NCBI RefSeq assembly: GCF_017695965.1
Contig: NZ_JAAORM010000004.1
Coordinates: forward strand, 1 to 64,000
Reading direction: 5' to 3'
Source: Prochlorococcus marinus CUG1416
GTDB taxonomy: Bacteria; Cyanobacteriota; Cyanobacteriia; PCC-6307; Cyanobiaceae
Length of the DNA stretch: 64,000 nucleotides
Position numbers and translations under genes: made by a program. Of the stretch, positions 7,484 to 14,405 are shown in pieces (the stretch's first letter is position 1; each line of letters begins with the position of its first letter). The notes under the pieces were generated by a model that was given only the letters and a program-made list of their open reading frames with translations, was not told the origin of the DNA and ran no database searches.

Positions 7484-7781
7484 CTATTTAAAGCAACCTT
7501 TCTTCTTTGGTTTAATCTCTTCTTTAATAACTTCTTTTTCCCTCACAAATAATCCCTTTTTTTTACTGGTTAATTCTCCTCAACAGGTTTTGATTTTCTA
7601 TTAAATAAACCTTTATTAGACTCTTTTTTAATTGATTATTTTGTGTCGGAAATCTTTGTTTGTTTAGGATTTAATTTTGAATTTTTGTTTTTTTTCTGAG
7701 AATAAAGATTGAAAAAATAAAACCAAAAACAACAAAGAAGACTAATGCCTGTACTAAAGCAATTCCAAGATTATCAAAAAT
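7484..7781 (-). pseudogene. Decayed 3' part of a membrane protein gene
   Basis: Directly after the TAA ending the 61-residue gene at 7782, and in the same frame, the minus strand reads a typical membrane helix (DNLGIALVQALVFFVVFGFI) and RKK. A shift at a run of eight A then leads to a Lys/Asn-rich tail with in-frame stops, including KGLFNRKSKPVEEN. A further shift gives KKKGLFVREKEVIKEE and ends KKKGCFK. Three frames are used in turn, with at least two frameshifts and one or two stops. Related repeat units (GLF-x-R---V-EE) appear in both late pieces. Most simply, a gene of the form signal-helix-charged repeat tail that has been broken. Confidence 0.55.
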
Positions 7782-7967
7782 TTAAGCCTCAACTTTATAT
7801 AGTAATTCATTTTCTTTCGCATCTATACATTTTTTATCATCAGACAAGCATTCAATTTCTGCCTTCTTCTCTGTATGAGAACTGCAGCCACCTGCATTAG
7901 CAGTAAATATTGGAAACAAAGATAGTGAGCCTAAAATTAAGGCACATGAGGTATTAAAAGGTTTCAT
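7782..7967 (-). CDS. Small secreted Cys-containing protein, probably the 5' fragment of a broken gene
   Basis: 61 residues: signal peptide (MKPFNTSCALILGSLSLFPIFTANA) and a short mature part GGCSSHTEKKAEIECLSDDKKC with three Cys. The stop codon follows ...YKVEA and is immediately followed, in frame, by a membrane helix and charged tail (see 7484-7781). Either the secreted peptide is functional by itself, or it is the surviving N-terminus of a longer membrane protein. The mature start GGC-x-x-H resembles the one at 21554-21787. Confidence 0.55.
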   Translation of the reverse strand: MKPFNTSCALILGSLSLFPIFTANAGGCSSHTEKKAEIECLSDDKKCIDAKENELLYKVEA

Positions 7968-8043
7968 AAATTTTTATTATGGAAAAATAATTTCGCAATT
8001 GCGAAAATAATCTTTTCTTCAAAAATTGAATCCTTTTTTATGA

Positions 8044-8220
8044 CTATTTGTAGTAGTTCACTAAGTCAGTAATCAATATTGCTAATAATGAAAAACCTAA
8101 AATAAATGGTAAATATGGATATTTACTCAATATTTCATTAAATTTATTTTTCGATGTTTTTTCCTTTTTCTTTTCTCTAGGCGGCAAGCCTAACTCTTCT
8201 CTTCTCTTAGCTTCTCCCAT
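8044..8220 (-). CDS. DUF2839-like small membrane protein
   Basis: 58 residues starting MGEAKRREELGLPPREKKK, a start typical of cyanobacterial DUF2839-type proteins (MGEAKRR-x-x-LG-LPPR), then a basic linker and one membrane helix (PYLPFILGFSLLAILITDLV). An in-frame ATG 24 bases upstream (8244) would add MVLNTIKI, but the conserved MGEAKRR makes 8220 the better start. Function unknown. Confidence 0.7.
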   Translation of the reverse strand: MGEAKRREELGLPPREKKKEKTSKNKFNEILSKYPYLPFILGFSLLAILITDLVNYYK

Positions 8221-8345
8221 AATTTTAATAGTATTTAAAACCATTTTAAACGTTTAAAAATAGTAATGTATTATCTGAGATTTGAATTATTAATGGTTAA
8301 TTAAATATATATTTTGGATATATTTAAATTAAATAAAAACAAAAA

Positions 8346-8453
8346 ATGATAGAAGTTGTTTGGTCAGTAAATATAATGATTGCAATTCTGATTATCGGAG
8401 TTGCTTGGATTCTTTACTACATATTCACTTATGATCAGAAATTCAGTTCCTAG
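8346..8453 (+). CDS. 35-residue single-helix membrane peptide
   Basis: Clean frame MIEVVWSVNIMIAILIIGVA..., one helix and a short polar tail (YDQKFSS). It ends four bases before the ATG of the Nif11-like gene, suggesting one transcript. No family recognised. Confidence 0.45.
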   Translation: MIEVVWSVNIMIAILIIGVAWILYYIFTYDQKFSS

Positions 8454-8457
8454 ATAA

Positions 8458-8640
8458 ATGTCACATAAAGATCTAAGTAATTTTTTAAAAAAGATAGAAC
8501 AACTTAATCAAATTGCTGAGCTTATTAAAAATAATCCAAGTAAAAAGTTATCCCTTTCAAAATGCAAGAATCATGATGAGGTAATTAGATTAACCTCTGC
8601 ATGGGGTTTTGATATTGGTAAAAGGTGGGGAGAATATTAA
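8458..8640 (+). CDS. Nif11-like domain small protein
   Basis: 60 residues made up almost entirely of a Nif11-like leader domain: LSNFLKKIEQLNQIAELI, a short variable stretch, then DEVIRLTSAWGFDIGKRW. The last part fits the family's A-x-x-x-GF-x-x-x-x-x pattern. The domain occurs as the leader of some peptide natural products, but here no modifying enzyme or Gly-Gly core follows. A stand-alone role is more likely and is unknown. Confidence 0.6.
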   Translation: MSHKDLSNFLKKIEQLNQIAELIKNNPSKKLSLSKCKNHDEVIRLTSAWGFDIGKRWGEY

Positions 8641-8726
8641 TTGAATTTTTTTTACCAGCATTATTAAAATTGTCATCAAATTCAAATTAAATTCCTAAGA
8701 TTAATGAGTATTCTTCTATTGGAGTT

Positions 8727-9497
8727 ATGAGAGAAATTGAAGAAATAAAAACAAATATATATAAGATAGCTGCTGTTACAGATAGAGGGCAACGACTAAA
8801 TAAATTAGTTGCACCTATTTATGAGGAAAAAGCAAATGAAATTGAGGATTTGATTGAATCTCTTAAAAGTTTTAATTTCGAAATATCAGAACAATCATTG
8901 TCTGGGGAATGGGAATTGATTTTTTCTAATGTTGAATTATTCCGTAGTTCTCCTTTCTTCCTTGCTATTGAAAAGGCATTAAATGATGAATTTAAAAGTA
9001 ATCTTTTTTTTAAATTGCATCAATTGCAAGTTGGGTCCTTTGGAATATCTACTATTGGGAGAATTGCTCAAAAGATTGATTTTGATAAAAAAGAATTCAC
9101 ATCCACCTTTGACACTATAATATTTGGGCTTACAACAATTCCCATATTAGGTTGGTTCAAACTTTTACCTACTTTTGGTGGAAGAGTAATAACCCTAGCA
9201 AATGATTTGGTTTTAAAAAATAATTTGCTTGATATGAACTTACAAAAGACAAAAGTTTCCAAAGTTGATGGACTTAATAAGATTCCATTCTTTAGTAAAT
9301 TATTGATGGATAGATGGTATCCAGTAAAAGAAGTATGGAATAAGTTACCTTGGAATAAAGAATCACCAAATTGTCAGGTCTCAATTATATATTTAGACGA
9401 AGAAATGAGAATTATGCAGGATATTTATGGGTCTATTTTTATTTATATAAGGCCTTCAATTTCTTTATTGAGTCCAGATAAATTATCAAATAATTAA
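8727..9497 (+). CDS. PAP/fibrillin family protein (plastid lipid-associated)
   Basis: 256 residues. The N-terminal helix region (DRGQRLNKLVAPIYEEKANEIEDLIESL) is followed by LSGEWELIFSNVELFRSSPFF, the signature opening of the PAP/fibrillin lipocalin-like barrel, and a C-terminal I-Y-L-D-E-E-x-R-I-x-x-x-x-YG-x-x-F-I-Y motif. Family members associate with thylakoid membranes or lipid droplets and bind small lipids, and are tied to stress tolerance of photosystems. Soluble, no signal peptide. Monocistronic on the plus strand. Confidence 0.85.
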   Translation: MREIEEIKTNIYKIAAVTDRGQRLNKLVAPIYEEKANEIEDLIESLKSFNFEISEQSLSGEWELIFSNVELFRSSPFFLAIEKALNDEFKSNLFFKLHQLQVGSFGISTIGRIAQKIDFDKKEFTSTFDTIIFGLTTIPILGWFKLLPTFGGRVITLANDLVLKNNLLDMNLQKTKVSKVDGLNKIPFFSKLLMDRWYPVKEVWNKLPWNKESPNCQVSIIYLDEEMRIMQDIYGSIFIYIRPSISLLSPDKLSNN

Positions 9498-9633
9498 TTT
9501 AAAAGACTGACTAATATTCTTAGTGATTTTTAGAGTAAATCTATAAAAAATATTTATCTTAAAGATTAATTAATAAAGACATCTCGCATGTCAAACAAGA
9601 ATAGGTTATGTTCATAGTGAACAATTTTTTATT

Positions 9634-9948
9634 ATGCTTAGGAATCAAGAAAAAAACTCACTCGTTAGAGGAATATTTTTAATAGGTGGATGGGGCTTAG
9701 GCTTAGACAGATTCTATGAAGGAGATAAAAAAGGTGGTTTTTTATCAATCATAGGATGGAGTATCACATTTTTTAGCTTTCTCTTTCTTAAATGTTCAGG
9801 ATATAAATATGTTGATGGAGCAAAAAGTTATTCAGAATATTCCCCTAATCCTTTAATAGTATTACCTTTAATTGCAGGAGCATATGGTGGCTTTCTAATA
9901 ATTAAGAAGGCATTTAGATTAGCAAAGCAATTTGAGAATGCTGAATAA
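9634..9948 (+). CDS. TM2 domain-like membrane protein
   Basis: 104 residues. GGWGLGLDRFYEGDKKGGFL (18-37) follows the TM2 pattern (G-x-G-x-x-RFY-x-G-x-x-x-x-G), with two helices around it and a third near the C-terminus (PLIVLPLIAGAYGGFLII). The Asp before Arg-Phe-Tyr replaces the more common His or Ala. Function of bacterial TM2 proteins is mostly unknown. Confidence 0.65.
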   Translation: MLRNQEKNSLVRGIFLIGGWGLGLDRFYEGDKKGGFLSIIGWSITFFSFLFLKCSGYKYVDGAKSYSEYSPNPLIVLPLIAGAYGGFLIIKKAFRLAKQFENAE

Positions 9949-9966
9949 AACTACTAGTAGATAAAT

Positions 9967-10128
9967 TCAAGATAATAATCCAGTCCCTTTCAAATAAAAT
10001 TTAAATAAAAGAATTACTAAAATATTTAATATTGCTAAAGCTAATAAACCATTTCTATTCTTTACATCTAACTTTTTAACCAAATTAGAAAGATAAATAA
10101 CTGGATTTTCAGGCTCTTTATTATCCAA
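9967..10128 (-). CDS. 53-residue C-tail-anchored protein, TTG start
   Basis: Open frame with no ATG: the only plausible start after the preceding in-frame TGA is TTG at 10128, giving MDNKEPENPVIYLSNLVKKL. A short acidic-basic N-terminus precedes one membrane helix (LLALAILNILVILLFKFYL) and a short tail. No family recognised. The helix and codon use support a real gene; the start is inferred. Confidence 0.45.
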   Translation of the reverse strand: MDNKEPENPVIYLSNLVKKLDVKNRNGLLALAILNILVILLFKFYLKGTGLLS

Positions 10129-10224
10129 ATTTTTTTTAGAAATTAATTTAAAAAGAAAATATCACAGTTTCATTTTAAGAGTCAAAATTGTAAAGATGAA
10201 CATACAAAAAGAAATAAATAATTT

Positions 10225-10599
10225 CTAACCCAATATTCCTGCATTTCTTAAAAACGCTTTACCAATATTACCGATCGCTAGAAATACAGACAAATTAATT
10301 AAAAGGATTATTAATAATGCCAACATTTTATGGTTTGGATTAGTAGAAATGCCATCAAATCCTTTATTAAGAATTCTCATAAAAAGTGAGTCATCTTTTT
10401 TTATTTTTTGTTTATCGGAATCAAGCTTTACTTTTTCTTCTAAAGAATCTTGATTACTCGCTGTCTCTAGAAATTCTTTAAATGCCTTAACATTCTCTTC
10501 TTTTTTATTCTCTTCATTAAGATCTGTATTGTCTTCAGTCAAATTTGGGCCCTTTTCGATTGAATTATTTTCCTCAGGATTAAGTTTTGAGTCTTCCAA
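10225..10599 (-). CDS. Acidic protein with C-terminal membrane anchor, unknown
   Basis: 124 residues: about 70 residues of Glu/Asn/Lys-rich, probably disordered sequence, then an amphipathic part and one C-terminal membrane helix (MLALLIILLINLSVFLAIG). Layout resembles the neighbouring 53-residue protein (charged N-part, C-terminal anchor) but no shared motif is visible. Function unknown. Confidence 0.5.
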   Translation of the reverse strand: MEDSKLNPEENNSIEKGPNLTEDNTDLNEENKKEENVKAFKEFLETASNQDSLEEKVKLDSDKQKIKKDDSLFMRILNKGFDGISTNPNHKMLALLIILLINLSVFLAIGNIGKAFLRNAGILG

Positions 10600-10634
10600 A
10601 ATAATAGTAAATGCTAGAAGTATATTACACCATT

Positions 10635-10667
10635 AAAAAAACCCACTCGATTAATGGAAGAGAGGGT
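10635..10667 (-). terminator. Possible minus-strand intrinsic terminator
   Basis: On the minus strand ACCCTCTC and GAGTGGGT can pair (8 bp, one mismatch) around an 11-base loop and are followed by seven T. No minus-strand gene is visible directly upstream (10668-10778), so it would end either an unseen small RNA or an antisense transcript. Confidence 0.4.
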
Positions 10668-10778
10668 TAGCTAAGGTTAAAGCTCTTATCTTAATAATAA
10701 TTTATTTTAATTAAATTTGCGGTAGTAGCATAATGAAGTTTTAATTTAGTTTATATTCAAGGTGATTTTTTATTACAT

Positions 10779-10985
10779 ATGTTAGATGCGAATACTAAAA
10801 AAGCCTGTAAAGATGATCCCTCAATAAGAGAAATTAAAATTAGAAATATAGAACACGCTATTGAACAATCAGAATTAATGATAAAAGAATCAAAAATGAG
10901 CCAAGAAGAATTAATCTTCTTAAAAAGAAAAATATCAGACTCAAGACAGGATTTAGAGATACTTTATTTAATGAAAATTCAATGA
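10779..10985 (+). CDS. Small helical protein, unknown
   Basis: 68 residues, strongly helical and charged with heptad-like spacing (IREIKIRNIEHAIEQSELMI), a candidate coiled coil. One Cys, no membrane helix. No family recognised. Confidence 0.5.
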   Translation: MLDANTKKACKDDPSIREIKIRNIEHAIEQSELMIKESKMSQEELIFLKRKISDSRQDLEILYLMKIQ

Positions 10986-11101
10986 ATATAATATTTTTTA
11001 ATCTTTAAAAAGCATTGATTTTTGCTAAGAAAATTAATTTGAATATTTGAAGACTTATAAAGTTTAAAGGTAATATAGGAATTTTTATAAAGGTACTTGT
11101 A

Positions 11102-11203
11102 ATGTCTAAAAATAATTTATATATTCCTTTAAAGGTTGTTCCATCCATCTTTATTTCAATTACTGCTAGTGCAATAACAGCAGCTACATATGTAATTACC
11201 TAG
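11102..11203 (+). CDS. 33-residue membrane peptide
   Basis: Clean frame MSKNNLYIPLKVVPSIFISI followed by a small-residue helix (TASAITAATYVIT). Ala/Ser/Thr-rich helix with no charge. No family recognised; kept because of its clean start and helix. Confidence 0.35.
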   Translation: MSKNNLYIPLKVVPSIFISITASAITAATYVIT

Positions 11204-11267
11204 CTCTATCTGTTATATGAAGTTTTTAGATATTAAATAAATTAAAATATTTGTAATAACTAATTAT

Positions 11268-11510
11268 ATGAATAAAGTCAAAATAGCAATTTTTACAATA
11301 TCAATAATTATATTTTCCCTTATTGGGATTAAAAAATTAATTTATATAAATCAAGTTAAGGATTTAAAAAATCAAGAAGAAATAATCTTAAATAAAACCA
11401 TAGGTGTTTTAAATGAATGCTTCGATCTAGAAAATAAAAATAAAAGAACTCTTAATAAATCAATTGAATTAATTGAGTATTGCTTAGATGAATATGGATA
11501 TAAAAACTGA
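11268..11510 (+). CDS. Small membrane-anchored protein, unknown
   Basis: 80 residues: N-terminal membrane helix (KIAIFTISIIIFSLIGI), then a charged helical part with two Cys (NECFDLENK and IEYCLDEYGY). Type II membrane topology is likely. No family recognised. Confidence 0.5.
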   Translation: MNKVKIAIFTISIIIFSLIGIKKLIYINQVKDLKNQEEIILNKTIGVLNECFDLENKNKRTLNKSIELIEYCLDEYGYKN

Positions 11511-11638
11511 TTTCAAAACTTGAATGATTACTTTCCTTAATACTCCACTAATATTTAAATAAAAATTTTTTGATCAATAAACTTGTTATGTTCCAAAATT
11601 TTTTTATTAATAATATTTTCCTAATTTAATTTTTTCAA

Positions 11639-12046
11639 ATGACTAAAGTGAAATGTTCTTATTTAGGAAATTTAAACTGTGAAGCTATTCATCTACAATC
11701 TGGAAGTTTTATTAGAACGGATGCACCTTTAGATCACTGTGGCAAAGGTGAAAGTTTTTCCCCTACTGATTTATTAGCAACATCTCTAGGTACTTGCCTG
11801 CTAACCATTATGGCAATCAAAGCTAAATCGAAAGGATTTGATTTGAAAGGTATATATTTAAATATTGAAAAAATAATGACACAAAATAGCGAGAGGAAGA
11901 TAAAAGAACTAATAATAGATATTTTTATACCAGAGCGCACTTCTAATGAAACTATTGATTTTTTGAAAAAAGCTTCCAAAGAATGTCCAGTTACAAGAAA
12001 TTTATCTCAAGAAATATATATTAAAATAAGTTGGCATATTGAATAA
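11639..12046 (+). CDS. OsmC family protein
   Basis: 135 residues with the OsmC/Ohr-type layout: an N-terminal strand pair, FSPTDLLATSLGTCLLTIMAIKAKSKG (the helix carrying the first redox Cys, in G-T-C) and KKASKECPVTRNLS with the second Cys (ECPV). OsmC-type proteins are thiol peroxidases acting on organic hydroperoxides. Both Cys are present here, so activity is expected. OsmC versus the YhfA subgroup cannot be settled by eye. Confidence 0.85.
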   Translation: MTKVKCSYLGNLNCEAIHLQSGSFIRTDAPLDHCGKGESFSPTDLLATSLGTCLLTIMAIKAKSKGFDLKGIYLNIEKIMTQNSERKIKELIIDIFIPERTSNETIDFLKKASKECPVTRNLSQEIYIKISWHIE

Positions 12047-12076
12047 GTCTCAGAAATAGTAATTACATAAAAAATA

Positions 12077-12187
12077 ATGAAATACTTTATTGGAATAATC
12101 ATTTTGTTATTTGGAATATATATAATGACAGTTTTGGCATTAAAGACTAGATATACAAGAAAAAGACTTTCCAAAGGAAAAAAGTAA
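12077..12187 (+). CDS. 36-residue single-helix membrane peptide
   Basis: Clean frame MKYFIGIIILLFGIYIMTVLAL then a strongly basic tail (KTRYTRKRLSKGKK). One helix, cytoplasmic basic end. It starts 30 bases after the OsmC-family gene on the same strand. No family recognised. Confidence 0.45.
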   Translation: MKYFIGIIILLFGIYIMTVLALKTRYTRKRLSKGKK

Positions 12188-12255
12188 ATCTTTTAAATTT
12201 TTATTGAATATCAAGGAAATAGATTTATTTTTTACTAAAAAATTAGGGGCTTATT

Positions 12256-12546
12256 TTAGTTATATTTTTTCACTATATTTTGATCAACCAAACTAATTAA
12301 TGGCATCATGAAATTTACATTTATCCCAACAGTGCACCATGCATAAATAATAAGAAAAATTATTTTAATATATAAATTAGGGGGTAAGGTGAAAAATATT
12401 TTGAAAAACCCTCCAATGAATAATACCAATATTCCAATTTGCAAAAGACCTTTGATGATCCATATAAGTCCATTTTTTTTAATGTTTATATAAAACCAGA
12501 AAAAAACAAAACTAGTTAAAAATAAATATATAAGATTTATGATCAT
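12256..12546 (-). CDS. Three-helix membrane protein, unknown
   Basis: 96 residues, mostly hydrophobic: helices near 3-20, 28-50 and 58-78, with little soluble sequence (short C-terminus LVDQNIVKKYN). No family recognised. Confidence 0.5.
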   Translation of the reverse strand: MIINLIYLFLTSFVFFWFYINIKKNGLIWIIKGLLQIGILVLFIGGFFKIFFTLPPNLYIKIIFLIIYAWCTVGINVNFMMPLISLVDQNIVKKYN

Positions 12547-12684
12547 CTTTTTAAAGAAAATCTAATAAATTTGCCATTATCAAGGCATAATGGTAATTAT
12601 CACTTTTTTATCTGCGAATTTTTATTTAAAATGGAAAAATTATACAAAAAACAATAAAATAAAAGTTGTTTTTAACTTTTTATC

Positions 12685-13068
12685 CTAAAACATTTTCGAT
12701 TTTAGTAAATCAACTCTTTTTTGATTAACTCCTAAATCACTTTCTCCAACTCTTGATTCAGATCTTATTGATAAGATGTTTGATTTAGGTAAAAAGAATA
12801 CTTCTAAGTCGTCTACATACTTCATCCATTTACTGGTTGCCTCAGCATGAAGATAATCGCCATCAATTTCTACAATCTCAGTTCGTGGAGTGTTTTCTAT
12901 AAATGTTTTAATCTCTTCAAAAGGTTCCTCTATATTGTTAACCTCCCATTCCTCTCGTACACAATGAGCAATCTCTACACAAGGTTTTAGTTCTACATGT
13001 GAGGCAAATGATGAAGAAGGGAATAAAAAGCTTGAACTAATTAAAATTGCTAAAAAAAGTATTTTCAT
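12685..13068 (-). CDS. DUF1499 family secreted protein
   Basis: 127 residues from the ATG at 13068 (MKILFLAIL...; an upstream ATG at 13086 adds only MLNLLL). A signal peptide ends near SSFAS. The mature part carries the DUF1499 pattern: PCVEIAHCVREEW (paired Cys), F-E-E-I-K, PRTEIVEIDGDYLHAEATS, a DDLEVFFL strand, then RSESRVGESDLGVNQKRV. Widespread in cyanobacteria and plastids; function unknown. Confidence 0.85.
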   Translation of the reverse strand: MKILFLAILISSSFLFPSSSFASHVELKPCVEIAHCVREEWEVNNIEEPFEEIKTFIENTPRTEIVEIDGDYLHAEATSKWMKYVDDLEVFFLPKSNILSIRSESRVGESDLGVNQKRVDLLKSKMF

Positions 13069-13196
13069 TAACAAAAGATTTAACAAGACATAATCTAACT
13101 AATCAAATTACTAATTTGTAATGATGTTTCTCATTATTTTTGAAAAAATATCTATTTTTTTATATTCAGGATTTAATATGTATTTCTAATAATCCA

Positions 13197-13294
13197 AAAA
13201 AAAAAGATCCCTCAGAGAGAGATCTTTTTAAAATTGATTTATATCAAGTGTTTCCTTGTTTCCACTGAAATAAATCAATTCCTCCTACACACAA
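13197..13294 (-). ncRNA. yfr2: Yfr2-family small RNA
   Basis: On the minus strand a long hairpin (arms 13234-13250 and 13263-13278) displays GGAAACAAGGAAACA in its loop, the repeated GGAAACA that marks the Yfr2-5 family of picocyanobacteria. A downstream stem (13 bp with one mismatch, arms in 13201-13229) runs into about ten T, a strong intrinsic terminator. The 5' segment TGTGTGTAGGAGGAAT can pair with the Yfr1 core. The 5' end is estimated. It lies in the gene-free stretch between the DUF1499 gene and 13559. Confidence 0.75.
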
Positions 13295-13371
13295 ATTTAA
13301 TATCACACCTAAATTCAAAATATGTAATACCTAATAGACCTCTATCTTAACTGTCACATCGCATAAAATAC

Positions 13372-13442
13372 AAAAAGTACTCAGACATTGCTGTCGAGTA
13401 CTTTTAAAGTTATCAGAAAAAAGTGTGTGAGGAGTTTCTGAT
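13372..13442 (-). ncRNA. Candidate small RNA carrying the Yfr1 core motif
   Basis: Two hairpins on the minus strand. The first has an 8-bp stem (13435-13442 with 13412-13419) and presents CTCCTCACACAC in its loop. The 14-base block ACTCCTCACACACT (13422-13435) is identical to the core of Yfr1 at 41.3 kb. The second has arms AAAAGTACTCGACA and TGTC-T-GAGTACTTTT closed by a GCAA tetraloop, then a T-rich run: an excellent terminator. TAGATT upstream could be a -10 element. It sits about 78 bases upstream of the Yfr2-like RNA on the same strand. No protein frame explains it. Confidence 0.6.
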
Positions 13443-13558
13443 GTATTTAATCTACTTCGTAGGTAATTTAAAAGGCTACAGTATAAATTACTAATTATTT
13501 AAATCTTTCAGAAAAATTTGTCGTTGATGAAAAAAATATTCATAAAAATAAAAAATCC

Positions 13559-13705
13559 ATGAAAAACATTTACAAAAAAATCATTTTTATTATTTCGGTA
13601 ATTGCTCTTTTTTCATTAATAGTGGGTGTTGTCAAATATTCTCTTACTTATATTGAAAATAATCCAGAAAAATACTTACCTACACAAAAGCAAGACAAAA
13701 ATTAA
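13559..13705 (+). CDS. 48-residue membrane-anchored peptide
   Basis: Clean frame MKNIYKKIIFIISVIALFSL..., one membrane helix followed by YIENNPEKYLPTQKQDKN, a polar tail. Type II topology likely. No family recognised. Two more small genes follow on the same strand. Confidence 0.45.
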   Translation: MKNIYKKIIFIISVIALFSLIVGVVKYSLTYIENNPEKYLPTQKQDKN

Positions 13706-13770
13706 GTATAAATTCACTTCTAAAAATCTATAAAGTGTCTTAAATATGTTTTACATAGACAGCTTGAGTC

Positions 13771-13914
13771 ATGAAAATCAAAAATACTTCAGTTCTTAAA
13801 CAGAATAATATTCATTTAATTCAATTGAAAAATAAGCATAAATATCAAATACTTGAGAATTACTGGAAGAAAAGAAAGAAAGAATGTGAAAAAAATCTTT
13901 CAAAATTTTGCTAA
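13771..13914 (+). CDS. 47-residue basic peptide, unknown
   Basis: Frame MKIKNTSVLKQNNIHLIQLK to KKECEKNLSKFC, very Lys-rich with two Cys near the end and no membrane helix. It ends 9 bases before the next ATG. No family recognised; could bind nucleic acid by charge, but this is a guess. Confidence 0.4.
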   Translation: MKIKNTSVLKQNNIHLIQLKNKHKYQILENYWKKRKKECEKNLSKFC

Positions 13915-13923
13915 CCAAAAATT

Positions 13924-14172
13924 ATGAATTTTATTTTATCTTTTTTATTAGCTTCTGTAATGTGGGTGCAAGTTCCTCAATGGGAAGCTGACTGGTCAAA
14001 ATGTGCTGTAGATGTTCCCGATTCATCATGTCACTGGTACGTAGCTGCTCCCGATAATACCTTTGGGGAAGGATTTAATTGGGAAAATGCTCCTTGGTTT
14101 GATGCTAACGGATTGCAGGATGTAGCTAAGATTGAGAAAGAATCTGTAGTAGAAAAGCTTCAAAATAACTAA
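13924..14172 (+). CDS. Small secreted Trp-rich protein, unknown
   Basis: 82 residues with a short signal-like N-terminus (MNFILSFLLASVMWVQV) and a mature part rich in Trp (EADWSKCAVD, CHWYVAAPDN, NWENAPWFDANG) with two Cys, then a helical tail. The composition is much less AT-driven than the neighbouring small genes, which suggests selection on the protein. No family name recognised. Confidence 0.6.
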   Translation: MNFILSFLLASVMWVQVPQWEADWSKCAVDVPDSSCHWYVAAPDNTFGEGFNWENAPWFDANGLQDVAKIEKESVVEKLQNN

Positions 14173-14258
14173 AGTTTCTATTTCATCAATTAACTTTTAA
14201 AAGTATTTAAATCTAGCTGCTTAGTCGTTAACTTTTGATTAATTGAAAAAATTTTTTT

Positions 14259-14405
14259 ATGCGTTTCAAAGTAAGTCTCAAAAAAAATGGAAAAGTATTT
14301 GATGAAGTTGTTATAGCTAATAATAAAAAAGAGGCTATGGAAGTAGCTTTAAAAAACAATCCAGAAGCTCAAGCATTAAACTCTGACTGGACATTTAAGA
14401 TTTAA
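14259..14405 (+). CDS. 48-residue soluble protein, unknown
   Basis: Frame MRFKVSLKKNGKVFDEVVIA, then NNKKEAMEVALKNNPEAQAL and SDWTFKI. The strand-strand-helix-strand layout resembles small domains in which a helix of K-E-A-x-x-x-A type packs on a sheet. Its TAA ends at 14405, one base before the convergent znuB stop, so the two genes abut tail to tail. Confidence 0.55.
   Translation: MRFKVSLKKNGKVFDEVVIANNKKEAMEVALKNNPEAQALNSDWTFKI

Noticed and set aside
11734-11979. 81-codon minus-strand frame in the OsmC-family gene
   Set aside because: Shadow of a gene with both redox Cys motifs.
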